From an uncultured Campylobacter sp. (GTDB lineage: Bacteria > Campylobacterota > Campylobacteria > Campylobacterales > Campylobacteraceae): a DNA stretch of 15,547 nucleotides. Below are positions 1-6,255 of the stretch, piece after piece. The DNA lies in contig NZ_CALIBH010000255.1 in the NCBI RefSeq assembly GCF_938045775.1, positions 1 through 15,547 on the forward strand. Direction: 5' to 3'. Position numbers and translations under genes: made by a program. The notes beneath the pieces are model-generated. The model saw only the letters and a program-made list of their open reading frames with translations. It did no database searches and had not been told where the DNA came from. Each line of letters starts with the position of its first letter. The stretch's first letter is position 1.

Positions 1-232
1 ATCTCTGATAAAATTTTAAAATTTAAGAGCGGGGCTCAAATTTAGACGCGGAATTTTGCTTAAAATTTCATTTGAGTTCGCATACGAAGCGCGAGCGGAA
101 TTTTGGGGTAAAATTTAAAAATTTCGAGATTAAATTTGAGCTTCTTGAGCGAAAATTTTAAAAAATCAGCCGCGCTGCTTACATAAAATTTTAAAGCTTT
201 ACGCGCGGCGGGCAGCTAGAAAAGCAAAGAAT
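1..232. other. Intergenic, RAATTY-dense, AT-rich
   Basis: I see no gene in this stretch downstream of the minus-strand oxidoreductase. It is a chain of A/T tracts separated by short GC-rich words. I counted 12 matches to RAATTY (AAATTT or GAATTT) between 11 and 234, about one per 20 bp, far above chance. A probable terminator for the oxidoreductase gene lies within it (160-209). Positions 184-202 match a short word also found at 845-863 and 1323-1340. Confidence 0.6.
160..209 (-). terminator. Possible rho-independent terminator of the oxidoreductase gene
   Basis: Read on the minus strand, GCCGCGC (209-203) can pair with GCGCGGC (175-169), followed a few bases later by six T (165-160). The loop is long (27 nt) but contains further self-complementary A/T words such as TAAAATTTTA. 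It lies 24-73 nt after the stop codon of the oxidoreductase gene, as a terminator should. The long loop keeps this tentative. Confidence 0.35.
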
Positions 233-763
233 TTAAAGCTTATTTAAATACTTTATATAATTTTTCGCACTATTTTCTATGGCTTGCTCGCTTTTATCGT
301 AAGTAAAGCCGTATGAGACGAAATTTGGTAGCGCAACTGCGCCGACAAAATTAAACGTAGCTTTAAATGGCGCTAGCACCTCATCTACGCTAAAGCCCAC
401 AATGCCGTTTTTAGAGTAGTTTGCCTCGGTCGCGCCAAGCGAGATCGCAAGCGCGAATTTTTTGCCTTTAAGCTTGCCGCCGCTCTCTGTGCCATAAGCC
501 CAGCCGCGCGTAAAAACGTCCTCAAACCACTGCTTAAGAAGCGGCGTGCAGTTTGAAAAACGAAACGGAAACTGAAGCACGATTTTATCGTGGCTTTCGA
601 GCAGTTTTTGCTCCTTTTCCACATCGATTTTAAAATCCGCATAAAGCGCGTAAAGATCATGAAGCTCGAACTTATCAGGATGGGCTAGCACAGCATCCCT
701 CCAGTGGCGGTTTACAAGCGAGTTTGCGATATTTGGATGAGCCAAAATAATGAGAGTTTTCAT
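233..763 (-). CDS. NAD(P)H-dependent flavin oxidoreductase (KefF/YwrO/MdaB-like)
   Basis: A 176-residue cytoplasmic flavodoxin-fold protein (Flavodoxin_2 family), probably an FMN/FAD-dependent NAD(P)H:quinone or nitro-compound reductase. The N-terminal strand and phosphate-binding loop are seen in LIILAHPNIANSLVNR (residues 4-19). The family signature covers residues 63-91, with LQFPFRF, TPLLKQWFEDVFTRG and WAYG matching the usual xFPxxWxxxPxLLKxWxDxVxxxGxAYG pattern; the Trp-Tyr part is RFSNC here. A glycine loop, LAISLGATEANY, follows at 105-116. The length equals that of KefF-type proteins. The ATG has an AAGGA ribosome site 5 nt upstream and a TATAAT box further up, so it is its own transcription unit. 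No kefC-like partner is visible, so a potassium-efflux role cannot be claimed. Family is secure; substrate unknown. Confidence 0.85.
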   Translation of the reverse strand: MKTLIILAHPNIANSLVNRHWRDAVLAHPDKFELHDLYALYADFKIDVEKEQKLLESHDKIVLQFPFRFSNCTPLLKQWFEDVFTRGWAYGTESGGKLKGKKFALAISLGATEANYSKNGIVGFSVDEVLAPFKATFNFVGAVALPNFVSYGFTYDKSEQAIENSAKNYIKYLNKL

Positions 764-802
764 TTCTATCCTTATAAATTTGAAATTGCGGGGCGCATTA
801 TA
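764..802 (-). promoter_or_regulatory. Promoter and ribosome site of the oxidoreductase gene
   Basis: On the minus strand, TATAAT (802-797) preceded by GGGC gives a perfect sigma-70 type -10 box. AAGGA (773-769) sits 5 nt before the ATG. There is no convincing -35 box, which is normal for Campylobacter promoters. The predicted transcript start is near 790. Confidence 0.6.
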
Positions 803-843
803 GCCCTACTTCGTAAAATTTTTCTCGTTTTATCGCAAGCGGC

Positions 844-871
844 CTTAAATTCTAAAGCTTTACCAGCCGCC
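844..871 (-). repeat. Direct repeat copy A of the lipoprotein-gene 3' end
   Basis: This copy is 28 bp long and matches 1322-1353 at every base except for a 4-bp deletion (CCTA or an equivalent alignment). A shorter version (17 of 19 bases) lies at 184-202, and a more diverged one at about 1151-1172. The function is unknown; it marks duplication of the gene's 3' end into the spacer. Confidence 0.7.
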
Positions 872-1016
872 ACCCGCTTATCTTTACAGCAACTTCAAAG
901 AGCGCGAGCTTTGAATCCCAAACTTCATCCGTTACTCGCGCTTTATTTAGAAATGCTTGCCCTCGGGGCACTCGTCGCGTTTTGCAGAGATTTACTACTT
1001 TTTTGTAAGTGTTCAT
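852..1016 (-). CDS. Doubtful 54-residue open frame
   Basis: The frame begins with ATG (1016) and ends with TAG (852), encoding MNTYKKVVNLCKTRRVPRGQ and a further 34 residues that include KARVTDEVWDSKLALFEV and end in GWRLVKL. I do not recognise it. No ribosome site precedes the ATG, and its 3' end is made of the direct repeat at 844-871. A longer plus-strand open frame crosses it with no better support. It may be a fragment of a dispersed repeat family rather than a working gene. Confidence 0.2.
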   Translation of the reverse strand: MNTYKKVVNLCKTRRVPRGQAFLNKARVTDEVWDSKLALFEVAVKISGWRLVKL

Positions 1017-1157
1017 CGCACCATTGCGGAGGCTCGCGCGAGTAAAATTTTAACGAAACCGTCGCGCAGGGGAAATTTTAATAAAATTTAGCATCGCTTC
1101 TCTGCAAGCATTCGCCACAACAAATAAAATTTAGATGAAATCTAGCCGCGCTTTAAA

Positions 1158-1322
1158 CTATAAAACCTTGCCATCGGTTCCGTCATCGGGTTGCGGGTGC
1201 TCATCGCGCTCTTTTGAGTGTCCGTCACGCTTTCGTGCAGGCTCGTTACGCTCCTGCGGAGGCTTGCCACTTCCTTGCGGGTGGTAGTTGCAACAAAAAA
1301 TTTGAGTAAAATTTAGCGCTGC
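1158..1322 (-). pseudogene. In-frame second copy of the lipoprotein C-terminal tail, behind the stop codon
   Basis: After the TAA of the lipoprotein-like gene (1325-1323) the same frame continues for 54 sense codons to a TAG at 1160-1158. The translation begins AALNFTQIFCCNY and then becomes a charged heptad series: HPQGSGK, PPQERNE, PARKRDG, HSKERDE, HPQPDDG, TDGKVL. This resembles the tail of the intact gene (PRQEPRG, GRSQEHD, DNSDPEE, AAGRQSFRI), and both end near the DNA word GGCAAxGxTTTA. I infer a tandem duplication of the tail, either cut off from translation by a nonsense change or reached only by readthrough. It has no start codon or ribosome site of its own. Confidence 0.5.
1165..1290. 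repeat. 21-bp tandem repeat, six degenerate units
   Basis: Units start at 1165, 1186, 1207, 1228, 1249 and 1270, all spaced exactly 21 bp. Shared positions include an initial CGCT (units 3-5), a central G and a terminal cCGTCA/cTCGTTA/cTTGCCA. The period equals seven codons and is in frame with the lipoprotein-like gene to the right. The word GCTCCTGCG recurs inside that gene near 1379, so the array once extended across the present stop codon. Confidence 0.7.
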
Positions 1323-1353
1323 TTAAATTCTAAAGCTTTGCCTACCAGCCGCC
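1322..1353 (-). repeat. Direct repeat copy B at the lipoprotein-gene 3' end
   Basis: This is the 32-bp partner of 844-871, covering the last codons and the stop of the lipoprotein-like gene. The two differ by one 4-bp indel. That indel changes the frame, so only this copy encodes GRQSFRI followed by TAA. Confidence 0.7.
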
Positions 1354-2135
1354 TCTTCAGGATCTGAATTATCATCGTGCTCCTGCGAGCGCCCGCCGCG
1401 CGGCTCCTGTCTGGGCTGCACGCCAAAGCCCTCCAAGACCTTGCCTAGGCTTTCGTTTACATCTTTTATAATTCCTTGCAGGCTTTCGCCCATCTTATCA
1501 AGGTTTTTGCTCGCCTCGCGTGCCGCCGCCTCGCCCTGCTTTATCAGATCCTTGGTCCTATCGGCGTTGCGAGCGGCGAAATCGTTCAATGCTTCGGGCG
1601 CCTTTTTCTGCAAATTTTGCAAGGCCTCGCCCAAAACTTTAGCATCGTTTGCAAGCTCGTCTATCGTGGAGTTCAGATCGGATTTTTGCTTGCTCTCAAA
1701 GCCCTGCGGCGCAGAGCTTTGTATAGAATTTTGTGTAGAGCTTTGAGCGGAATTTTGTCCCGAGCTATCCGCGCTTTTATTAAAATTTCGCCCTTGATTG
1801 CTCGCGCTAAAATTCTGTTCCGAACGTGCGCTTTGTTCGCGATCTTGCCCGTCCGATCCGCCGTCGCAGCCGCCTAAAACACACGTCGCAGCTAGCGCCA
1901 AAGTAAAATTTCGCGCCGCGTTTATAAAGCTAAAATTTCTAGCGCGACCCGCCGAGATAAAATTTAGTCCGCCCTGCGCTGAGATAAAATTTCGCCCGTC
2001 GCTAGCCCGAGTAAAATTCTGCCCGCCCTGCGTCGAATCGAAATTTTGCCATCGTCCAAAGCCCCGCTCGCCGCTTGCTCGGATAAAATTCTGCGCCAAA
2101 TCGCGTCCGCACCCTTTCAAAATTCGTCTTTTCAA
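1323..2135 (-). CDS. Repeat-rich lipoprotein-like protein with a displaced lipobox
   Basis: 270 residues, not recognised as a named family. The start is TTG, fixed by a perfect AAGGAG 6 nt upstream. Residues 1-8 (MKRRILKG) look like the basic beginning of a signal peptide, but residues 15-76 are degenerate 9-residue repeats with an NF core (QNFTRASDG, RNFISAQGG, LNFISAGRA). Only then follow a hydrophobic stretch and a lipobox: FTLALAATCVLGGC with Cys90. Residues 107-145 are Asn/Ser/Gln-rich; 150-238 are an amphipathic, Ala/Lys/Glu-rich helical region; 239-270 are a charged tail. It lies 11 nt behind the cinA stop and is probably cotranscribed with it. I infer that tandem repeats expanded inside the signal-peptide region; whether Cys90 is still lipidated is open. 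If so, it would be a membrane-anchored periplasmic protein. Confidence 0.6.
   Translation of the reverse strand: MKRRILKGCGRDLAQNFIRASGERGFGRWQNFDSTQGGQNFTRASDGRNFISAQGGLNFISAGRARNFSFINAARNFTLALAATCVLGGCDGGSDGQDREQSARSEQNFSASNQGRNFNKSADSSGQNSAQSSTQNSIQSSAPQGFESKQKSDLNSTIDELANDAKVLGEALQNLQKKAPEALNDFAARNADRTKDLIKQGEAAAREASKNLDKMGESLQGIIKDVNESLGKVLEGFGVQPRQEPRGGRSQEHDDNSDPEEAAGRQSFRI
1904..2110. repeat. 27-bp tandem repeat inside the lipoprotein-like gene
   Basis: Plus-strand units begin with TAAAATTT or TAAAATTCT at 1904, 1931, 1958, 1985 and 2012, exactly 27 bp apart. A further unit at 2039 (CGAAATTTT) is 45 bp long, and the last starts at 2084. The period is nine codons and on the coding strand gives xNF(I/T/S)xAxGx. 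The constant part is the AAATT(T/C) core; the rest varies. A further 27-bp spaced pair of TAAAATT words occurs on the far side of the lipobox, at about 1780-1815. Confidence 0.8.
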
Positions 2136-2141
2136 AATCCG

Positions 2142-2147
2142 CTCCTT
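2142..2147 (-). promoter_or_regulatory. Shine-Dalgarno site that fixes the TTG start of the lipoprotein-like gene
   Basis: AAGGAG on the minus strand, 6 nt before the TTG at 2135. It overlaps the stop codon of cinA (2149-2147), which suggests translational coupling. No ATG or GTG start exists in this frame before the lipobox, so this site is the best evidence that the long N-terminal extension is translated. Confidence 0.7.
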
Positions 2148-3277
2148 TAAATTTCATCCCTTGCAATCGCGCTCGGAAGCCGCCCGAAAAACAGATCGCT
2201 TCTAAGCTTCAAAAGCAAGCAAATAGCGATATCGGCGCTTTGTTCGCGGATGTAGTTTCGATCGCCTTTTAGATGAAATTCCCCGACGATCTGTTTGCCG
2301 CCCTGCTCCTTCGCGCCGATAAAGACCGTCCCTACGGGCTTTTGCGCGCTTCCGCCGCCGGGGCCCGCGATACCGCTTACTGCAAGAGCGAAGCTCGCCC
2401 CGCTGCTTTGCAGCGCACCCTCCAGCATCTCGCCCACGGTCTGCGCGCTGACAGCGCCGTAGCGAGCGAGCGTATCTTCGCTCACGTTGAGCCAGAGATT
2501 TTTTATCTCGTTGGCGTAGCTTACGAGCGAGCCGTCAAAAACGTCGCTCACGCCCGCGACTGCGCCGAATTTTGCAGCGATGAGCCCTGCGGTGCAGCTT
2601 TCGGCAAAGGTGATCTTAGCGCCTATTTCGCGCAGCCTATCCACCACAAAGCCCATAAAATCGCCGCCTTCGATGTAGCAGCTCTCATAATACTTGCCGA
2701 CGCTTTGCAAAAACGCATCCAGCGCTCCGAATTTCATCGCACTGGCGCGCACGAGCAGCAAAAAGGAGCAGGGCCTGCTGATCGTAAGCGAAATTTTATA
2801 ACTGATCGCAAGGCTCTCTAGGCGCTGCTTTACGCTTTCGTATTCGCAATCGAAAAGATAAAAGCTCTCGCCAGCGCTCGGCGCGTCTTGGAGGATCGGC
2901 GGCAAGCTCTGCAAGCAAAGCGCCTTGATCACGTTTACAGAGCAGCCTCTGACGTTTAGCAGGAAGCTGTTTTTCGCCACCGTGCGCGCCATCGAGGGCG
3001 CTAGGGTTTCTCCGTTTTTCAGCTCGAGCGAATCGAAAGAGAGCGTCGATAAAATTTTACCGACGACCGCGTAGGCGGAGTTTGCCGCAAAGATCGTGAT
3101 AAAATCGTACGAATCGATCATCTTTTCAAGCGCGAAGGGCAAAACCTTATCGTTTTCGCTTAAGAATTTCAGATCGTCGATTCGCCCGAAAACACGTTCG
3201 TAGCTGCGGGAAATATAGCTCATCAAAGCCGCGTCGTAGCGGATCTCCTCGCCGATTACAAGGATGATATTTTTCAT
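2147..3277 (-). CDS. cinA: CinA/PncC family protein (NMN deamidase-like)
   Basis: 376 residues from the ATG at 3277, which has GAGG about 8 nt upstream. The longer frame's ATG at 3304 lies inside the -10 box and cannot be used by that promoter. The C-terminal domain (from about residue 207) carries the PncC hallmarks: TFAESCTAGLIAAKF at 223-237, SLVSYANEIKNLWLNV, GAVSAQTVGEML, and VSGIAGPGGG at 300-309 followed by KPVGTVFIGA. In this family the domain hydrolyses nicotinamide mononucleotide to nicotinate mononucleotide for NAD recycling. The N-terminal half is a degenerate CinA (MoCF-like) domain; only a trace such as LVIGEEIRYDAALMSY recalls the usual start, so ADP-ribose pyrophosphatase activity is doubtful. 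First gene of a probable two-gene operon with the lipoprotein-like gene; divergent from ileS. Confidence 0.85.
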   Translation of the reverse strand: MKNIILVIGEEIRYDAALMSYISRSYERVFGRIDDLKFLSENDKVLPFALEKMIDSYDFITIFAANSAYAVVGKILSTLSFDSLELKNGETLAPSMARTVAKNSFLLNVRGCSVNVIKALCLQSLPPILQDAPSAGESFYLFDCEYESVKQRLESLAISYKISLTISRPCSFLLLVRASAMKFGALDAFLQSVGKYYESCYIEGGDFMGFVVDRLREIGAKITFAESCTAGLIAAKFGAVAGVSDVFDGSLVSYANEIKNLWLNVSEDTLARYGAVSAQTVGEMLEGALQSSGASFALAVSGIAGPGGGSAQKPVGTVFIGAKEQGGKQIVGEFHLKGDRNYIREQSADIAICLLLKLRSDLFFGRLPSAIARDEI

Positions 3278-3302
3278 AAAGACCCTCATTAAATTTTCGC
3301 AC

Positions 3303-3311
3303 ATTATAGCA
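3303..3311 (-). promoter_or_regulatory. Extended -10 promoter of cinA
   Basis: On the minus strand TGC-TATAAT (3311-3303) is a perfect extended -10 element. Transcription would begin near 3296, about 20 nt before the ATG at 3277. The open frame reaching up to 3304 is therefore not the true start. The same CTATAAT word precedes the oxidoreductase gene. Confidence 0.65.
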
Positions 3312-3323
3312 TAAACGCAGACT

Positions 3324-3341
3324 GCTCTTTCAGAGCTTTTT
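3324..3341 (+). promoter_or_regulatory. Terminator-like hairpin in the ileS leader
   Basis: GCTCT, loop TTC, AGAGC, then five T. The stem has only 5 bp but is perfect and followed directly by the T run. No plus-strand gene lies upstream that would need a terminator, so an attenuator role in an ileS leader is conceivable if transcription starts to its left (a weak TATAGC lies at 3305). I see no T-box features. Alternatively it is chance, with the operon promoter lying to its right. Confidence 0.25.
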
Positions 3342-3395
3342 AATGGCGTTTTGGATAAACTTCACAAATTTTTTAAGACACGAAAAGGTACAAAT

Positions 3396-6155
3396 ATGGA
3401 CTACAAAGATACTCTCTTTCTTCCTACTACGGATTTTGCGATGCGAGGCGCACTGCCGCAGAACGAACCTGCGCGGTTTAAGGCATGGTACGAGCAGCGT
3501 AAAATTTACAAAAAGATGAAGGCTAAACGCAAGGGCGCAAGCGTCAGCTTTAATATCCACGACGGCCCGCCGTACGCTAACGGACACCTCCACATCGGCC
3601 ACGCGCTGAATAAAATTTTAAAAGACATCATCACCAAAACCCATTATTTCTTCGGCGAGGATATCCGCTACGTGCCGGGCTGGGACTGCCACGGTCTGCC
3701 GATCGAGCAGCAAGTGGAGATCAAGCTGGGCGAGCGGAAAAAATCGCTTTCAAAAGTGCAGATCCGCGAGCTTTGTAGGCAGCACGCCAAAGAGTTCATC
3801 GACGTGCAGCGCAATGAATTTAAAGATATGGGGATTTTAGGCGACTGGGATAATCCGTATCTGACGCTAAAATTTGAGTTTGAGGCGGAAATTTACAAGG
3901 CGCTCTGCCAGATCGCAAAAAAAGGAATTCTGATCGAGCGAAGTAAGCCCGTGTTTTGGAGCTGGGCGGCAAAAAGCGCGCTTGCAGAAGCCGAGGTCGA
4001 ATACAAAGACAAAGAGGACTACTCGATCTTTGTGGCGTTTGATCTAAGCAGTGAAGCGAACGCTAAAATCGGCGCGAAAGGCGCCAAAGCGGTCATCTGG
4101 ACGACCACGCCTTGGACGCTGCCCGCAAATGGCGCAATATCTTTGAACCCGAATGAAATTTACGCGCTGACGAGCGAAAATTTAATCCTTGCAAAACCTT
4201 TGGTCGAAAGCCTCGTAAGCCTAGGCATCACCGAGGGCAAGATCGTAAAAGAATTTAAGGCTACCGAGCTTGAAGGTCTAAACGCGATCAATCCGCTAAA
4301 TGATAGGGATTCAAAATTTATCCTCGGCGAGCACGTTTTAATGGACGGCGGCACCGGGCTCGTGCATACGGCTCCGGGACACGGCGAGGACGATTATTTC
4401 GTAGGGCTTAAATACGGCATCGAGGTGCTGATGCCCGTGGATGAGGGCGGCTGTTTCGATCAAACTCTTAAAACCAAAAAACTCTTCCGCGCAGACGTCG
4501 TAGATGAGCTCGTGGGGATGCATATTTTCAAAGCAAACGAGAAAATTTTAGAGCTTCTAGGCCCCGCGCTTATCAAGTCCGGCAAATTCGTCCACTCCTA
4601 TCCGCACTGCTGGCGCACGCACAAACCGGTGATCTACCGCGCGACGAAGCAGTGGTTTATCGCGATGGACGAGCCAATGCCTAGCGGCAAGACACTGCGT
4701 CAGGTGGCGCTAGAGCAGATCGGAGGGGTTAAATTTTACCCGCAAAGCGGCATCAACCGCCTTACCTCGATGATAGAAAATCGCCCCGATTGGTGTATCT
4801 CGCGCCAAAGAGATTGGGGCGTGCCGATCGCGTTTTTCCGCGATAAAAGCACCAAAGAGCCGATCTTTGATGAAAAAATTTTAAATAATATCTACGAAAT
4901 TTTTAAAGCCAAAGGTGCGGATGCTTGGTGGCAGATGGAAATTTCGGAGCTTTTACCGCAGGACAGCGGCTATAAGCCTGAAAATTTAGAAAAGGTGATG
5001 GATATCTTAGACGTTTGGTTCGATAGCGGCTCTACGTGGAAAGCGGTGCTGCAAAGCGGCGCCTATGATGCGGGCAAATTCCCTGCGGATATGTATCTTG
5101 AGGGCAGCGACCAACACCGCGGCTGGTTTCAAAGCTCTCTGCTTCTAAGCTGCGCGATCAACGAATGCGCGCCGTACAAAAGCATCCTCACACACGGATT
5201 TACCGTCGATGAGAAGGGCCAGAAGATGAGCAAATCCGTCGGAAACGTCGTCTATCCGCAAGAGGTCGCAAAGAGCCACGGCGTGGAAATTTTACGCCTT
5301 TGGGTCGCGATGAGCGATTATTCGACCGATCTAAAGATCAGCGACAATATCCTAAAGCAGGTAAGCGAGCAGTACCGCAAGATCCGAAATACTATAAGAT
5401 TTCTGCTCGCAAGCACGAGCGATTTAAATGAGATCGAGACGAGTAATTTTACGCGGCTTGACCGCTGGATCCTAACGCGCGCGGCAAACGCCTTTGCGGG
5501 CACGGAAGCGGCGTTTAGAAACTACGATTTTTCAAAGGGCTTCAACGCCTTACTAAATTTCTTAAGCGCCGATTTGAGCGGAATTTATCTTGATATCTGC
5601 AAAGACAGGCTCTACTGCGACGCACCCGACGAGCCGCGCCGCAGAAGCGCGCAAAGTGCGATCGCTCTGATTACGCGAGCGCTGCTGCCTCTGATCGCGC
5701 CTACGCTAACCTACACGATCGACGAAGTAATGCAGTTTGCGCCGCAAATCATCAAAGAGGGCAAAGAAGACGCTTTCGATCTGACATATAAGCAGATAGA
5801 ATTTGACGATTTTCTAGAATTCGACGAAATTTTAATCAAATCGAGGGAGAAATTTTTCGAACTCATCGACGCGCTGAAAAAGGACAAAATCATCAAATCG
5901 ACGCTTGAGCTGGTTTTGCAGACGAGCTCGAACGAAATTTTATCAAACGACATCCTGGGCGTAGCGGATTGGTTCATGGTAAGCGATGTGGACACTCTGC
6001 AAAGCGAGGAGGCTCTGGCGGAGTTTAAGATAAACGACGAAATTTTCCGCCTCGTAAAATCATCGAAGCACAAATGCCCGAGATGCTGGAAATTTAACGC
6101 AAAAGAGCCTGATGAGCTCTGCCCACGCTGCGCAAAGGTCATGCATGCTCGCTAG
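3396..6155 (+). CDS. ileS: Isoleucyl-tRNA synthetase
   Basis: 919 residues, the usual bacterial length. It charges tRNA-Ile in the cytoplasm. Class I signatures are intact: HLHIGH at residues 64-69 and KMSKS at 610-614. The CP1 editing domain shows [11 protein letters not shown] (about 234-244) and [15 protein letters not shown] (about 318-332). WFDSGSTW is near 540. The C-terminal zinc site has four cysteines in two CPRC words (894, 897, 909, 912), the bacterial type of IleRS. I chose the ATG at 3396 because AAAAGG precedes it at good spacing and the protein then begins [18 protein letters not shown], typical of the family; the longer frame starts at a TTG (3351) with no ribosome site. It is the first gene of the plus-strand operon, and its last 11 nt overlap the next small gene. 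Confidence 0.97.
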   Translation: MDYKDTLFLPTTDFAMRGALPQNEPARFKAWYEQRKIYKKMKAKRKGASVSFNIHDGPPYANGHLHIGHALNKILKDIITKTHYFFGEDIRYVPGWDCHGLPIEQQVEIKLGERKKSLSKVQIRELCRQHAKEFIDVQRNEFKDMGILGDWDNPYLTLKFEFEAEIYKALCQIAKKGILIERSKPVFWSWAAKSALAEAEVEYKDKEDYSIFVAFDLSSEANAKIGAKGAKAVIWTTTPWTLPANGAISLNPNEIYALTSENLILAKPLVESLVSLGITEGKIVKEFKATELEGLNAINPLNDRDSKFILGEHVLMDGGTGLVHTAPGHGEDDYFVGLKYGIEVLMPVDEGGCFDQTLKTKKLFRADVVDELVGMHIFKANEKILELLGPALIKSGKFVHSYPHCWRTHKPVIYRATKQWFIAMDEPMPSGKTLRQVALEQIGGVKFYPQSGINRLTSMIENRPDWCISRQRDWGVPIAFFRDKSTKEPIFDEKILNNIYEIFKAKGADAWWQMEISELLPQDSGYKPENLEKVMDILDVWFDSGSTWKAVLQSGAYDAGKFPADMYLEGSDQHRGWFQSSLLLSCAINECAPYKSILTHGFTVDEKGQKMSKSVGNVVYPQEVAKSHGVEILRLWVAMSDYSTDLKISDNILKQVSEQYRKIRNTIRFLLASTSDLNEIETSNFTRLDRWILTRAANAFAGTEAAFRNYDFSKGFNALLNFLSADLSGIYLDICKDRLYCDAPDEPRRRSAQSAIALITRALLPLIAPTLTYTIDEVMQFAPQIIKEGKEDAFDLTYKQIEFDDFLEFDEILIKSREKFFELIDALKKDKIIKSTLELVLQTSSNEILSNDILGVADWFMVSDVDTLQSEEALAEFKINDEIFRLVKSSKHKCPRCWKFNAKEPDELCPRCAKVMHAR

Positions 6156-6255
6156 CCCCATAAGTCTTGGCTTCGTATTTTTTACGATCGCGCTGATCTG
6201 CGTAGCAACGGGCGTGGGAATCTATTTCGTGAATAAATTTAAGGATGGCAGATGA
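6145..6255 (+). CDS. 36-residue single-pass membrane peptide
   Basis: Encodes [20 protein letters not shown] followed by [16 protein letters not shown]. Residues 8-29 form one hydrophobic segment, followed by a basic tail (KFKDGR), so the N-terminus is probably outside and the tail in the cytoplasm. An AAAGG site lies 6 nt before the ATG, inside ileS. It overlaps ileS by 11 nt at its start and gatA by ATGA at its end, the tight packing of a translated gene. C. jejuni carries, as I recall, a small putative membrane protein (cj1060c) at the same place between ileS and gatA, which supports it as a conserved gene. Function unknown. Confidence 0.8.
   Translation: MLASPISLGFVFFTIALICVATGVGIYFVNKFKDGR

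Larger units (their letters stand above)
764..1322. other. 0.56-kb spacer of decayed repeats
   Basis: Apart from the oxidoreductase promoter at its left end, this spacer holds no gene I can support with confidence. It contains a 54-codon minus-strand open frame (852-1016), a short word shared with the lipoprotein gene's 3' end (844-871), a 21-bp tandem array (1165-1290) and several AAATTTTA tracts. On the minus strand the words around 1045-1030 encode NFTRAS, the same hexapeptide found in the N-terminal repeats of the lipoprotein-like gene, so the spacer shares a repeat family with that gene. Confidence 0.55.

Noticed and set aside
704..1045. 113-residue plus-strand open frame
   Set aside because: It begins inside the oxidoreductase gene, runs over that gene's promoter, has no ribosome site and no recognisable family.
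1165..2110. CRISPR-like array
   Set aside because: The repeats are short, degenerate and contiguous, in frame with coding sequence, with no unique spacers and no cas genes.
1441..2205. Several overlapping plus-strand frames of 101-135 residues
   Set aside because: All are antisense to the lipoprotein-like gene and reflect its repeats; the minus strand has the good ribosome site.
2273..2821. 182-residue plus-strand open frame
   Set aside because: Antisense to the conserved PncC domain of cinA; no family or ribosome site.
3278..3304. Upstream ATG start for cinA at 3304
   Set aside because: It lies within the TATAAT box and has no ribosome site; ATG 3277 has GAGG at the right distance.
3351..3395. 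TTG start giving a 934-residue IleRS
   Set aside because: No ribosome site; the ATG at 3396 has AAAAGG and matches the family's normal N-terminus.
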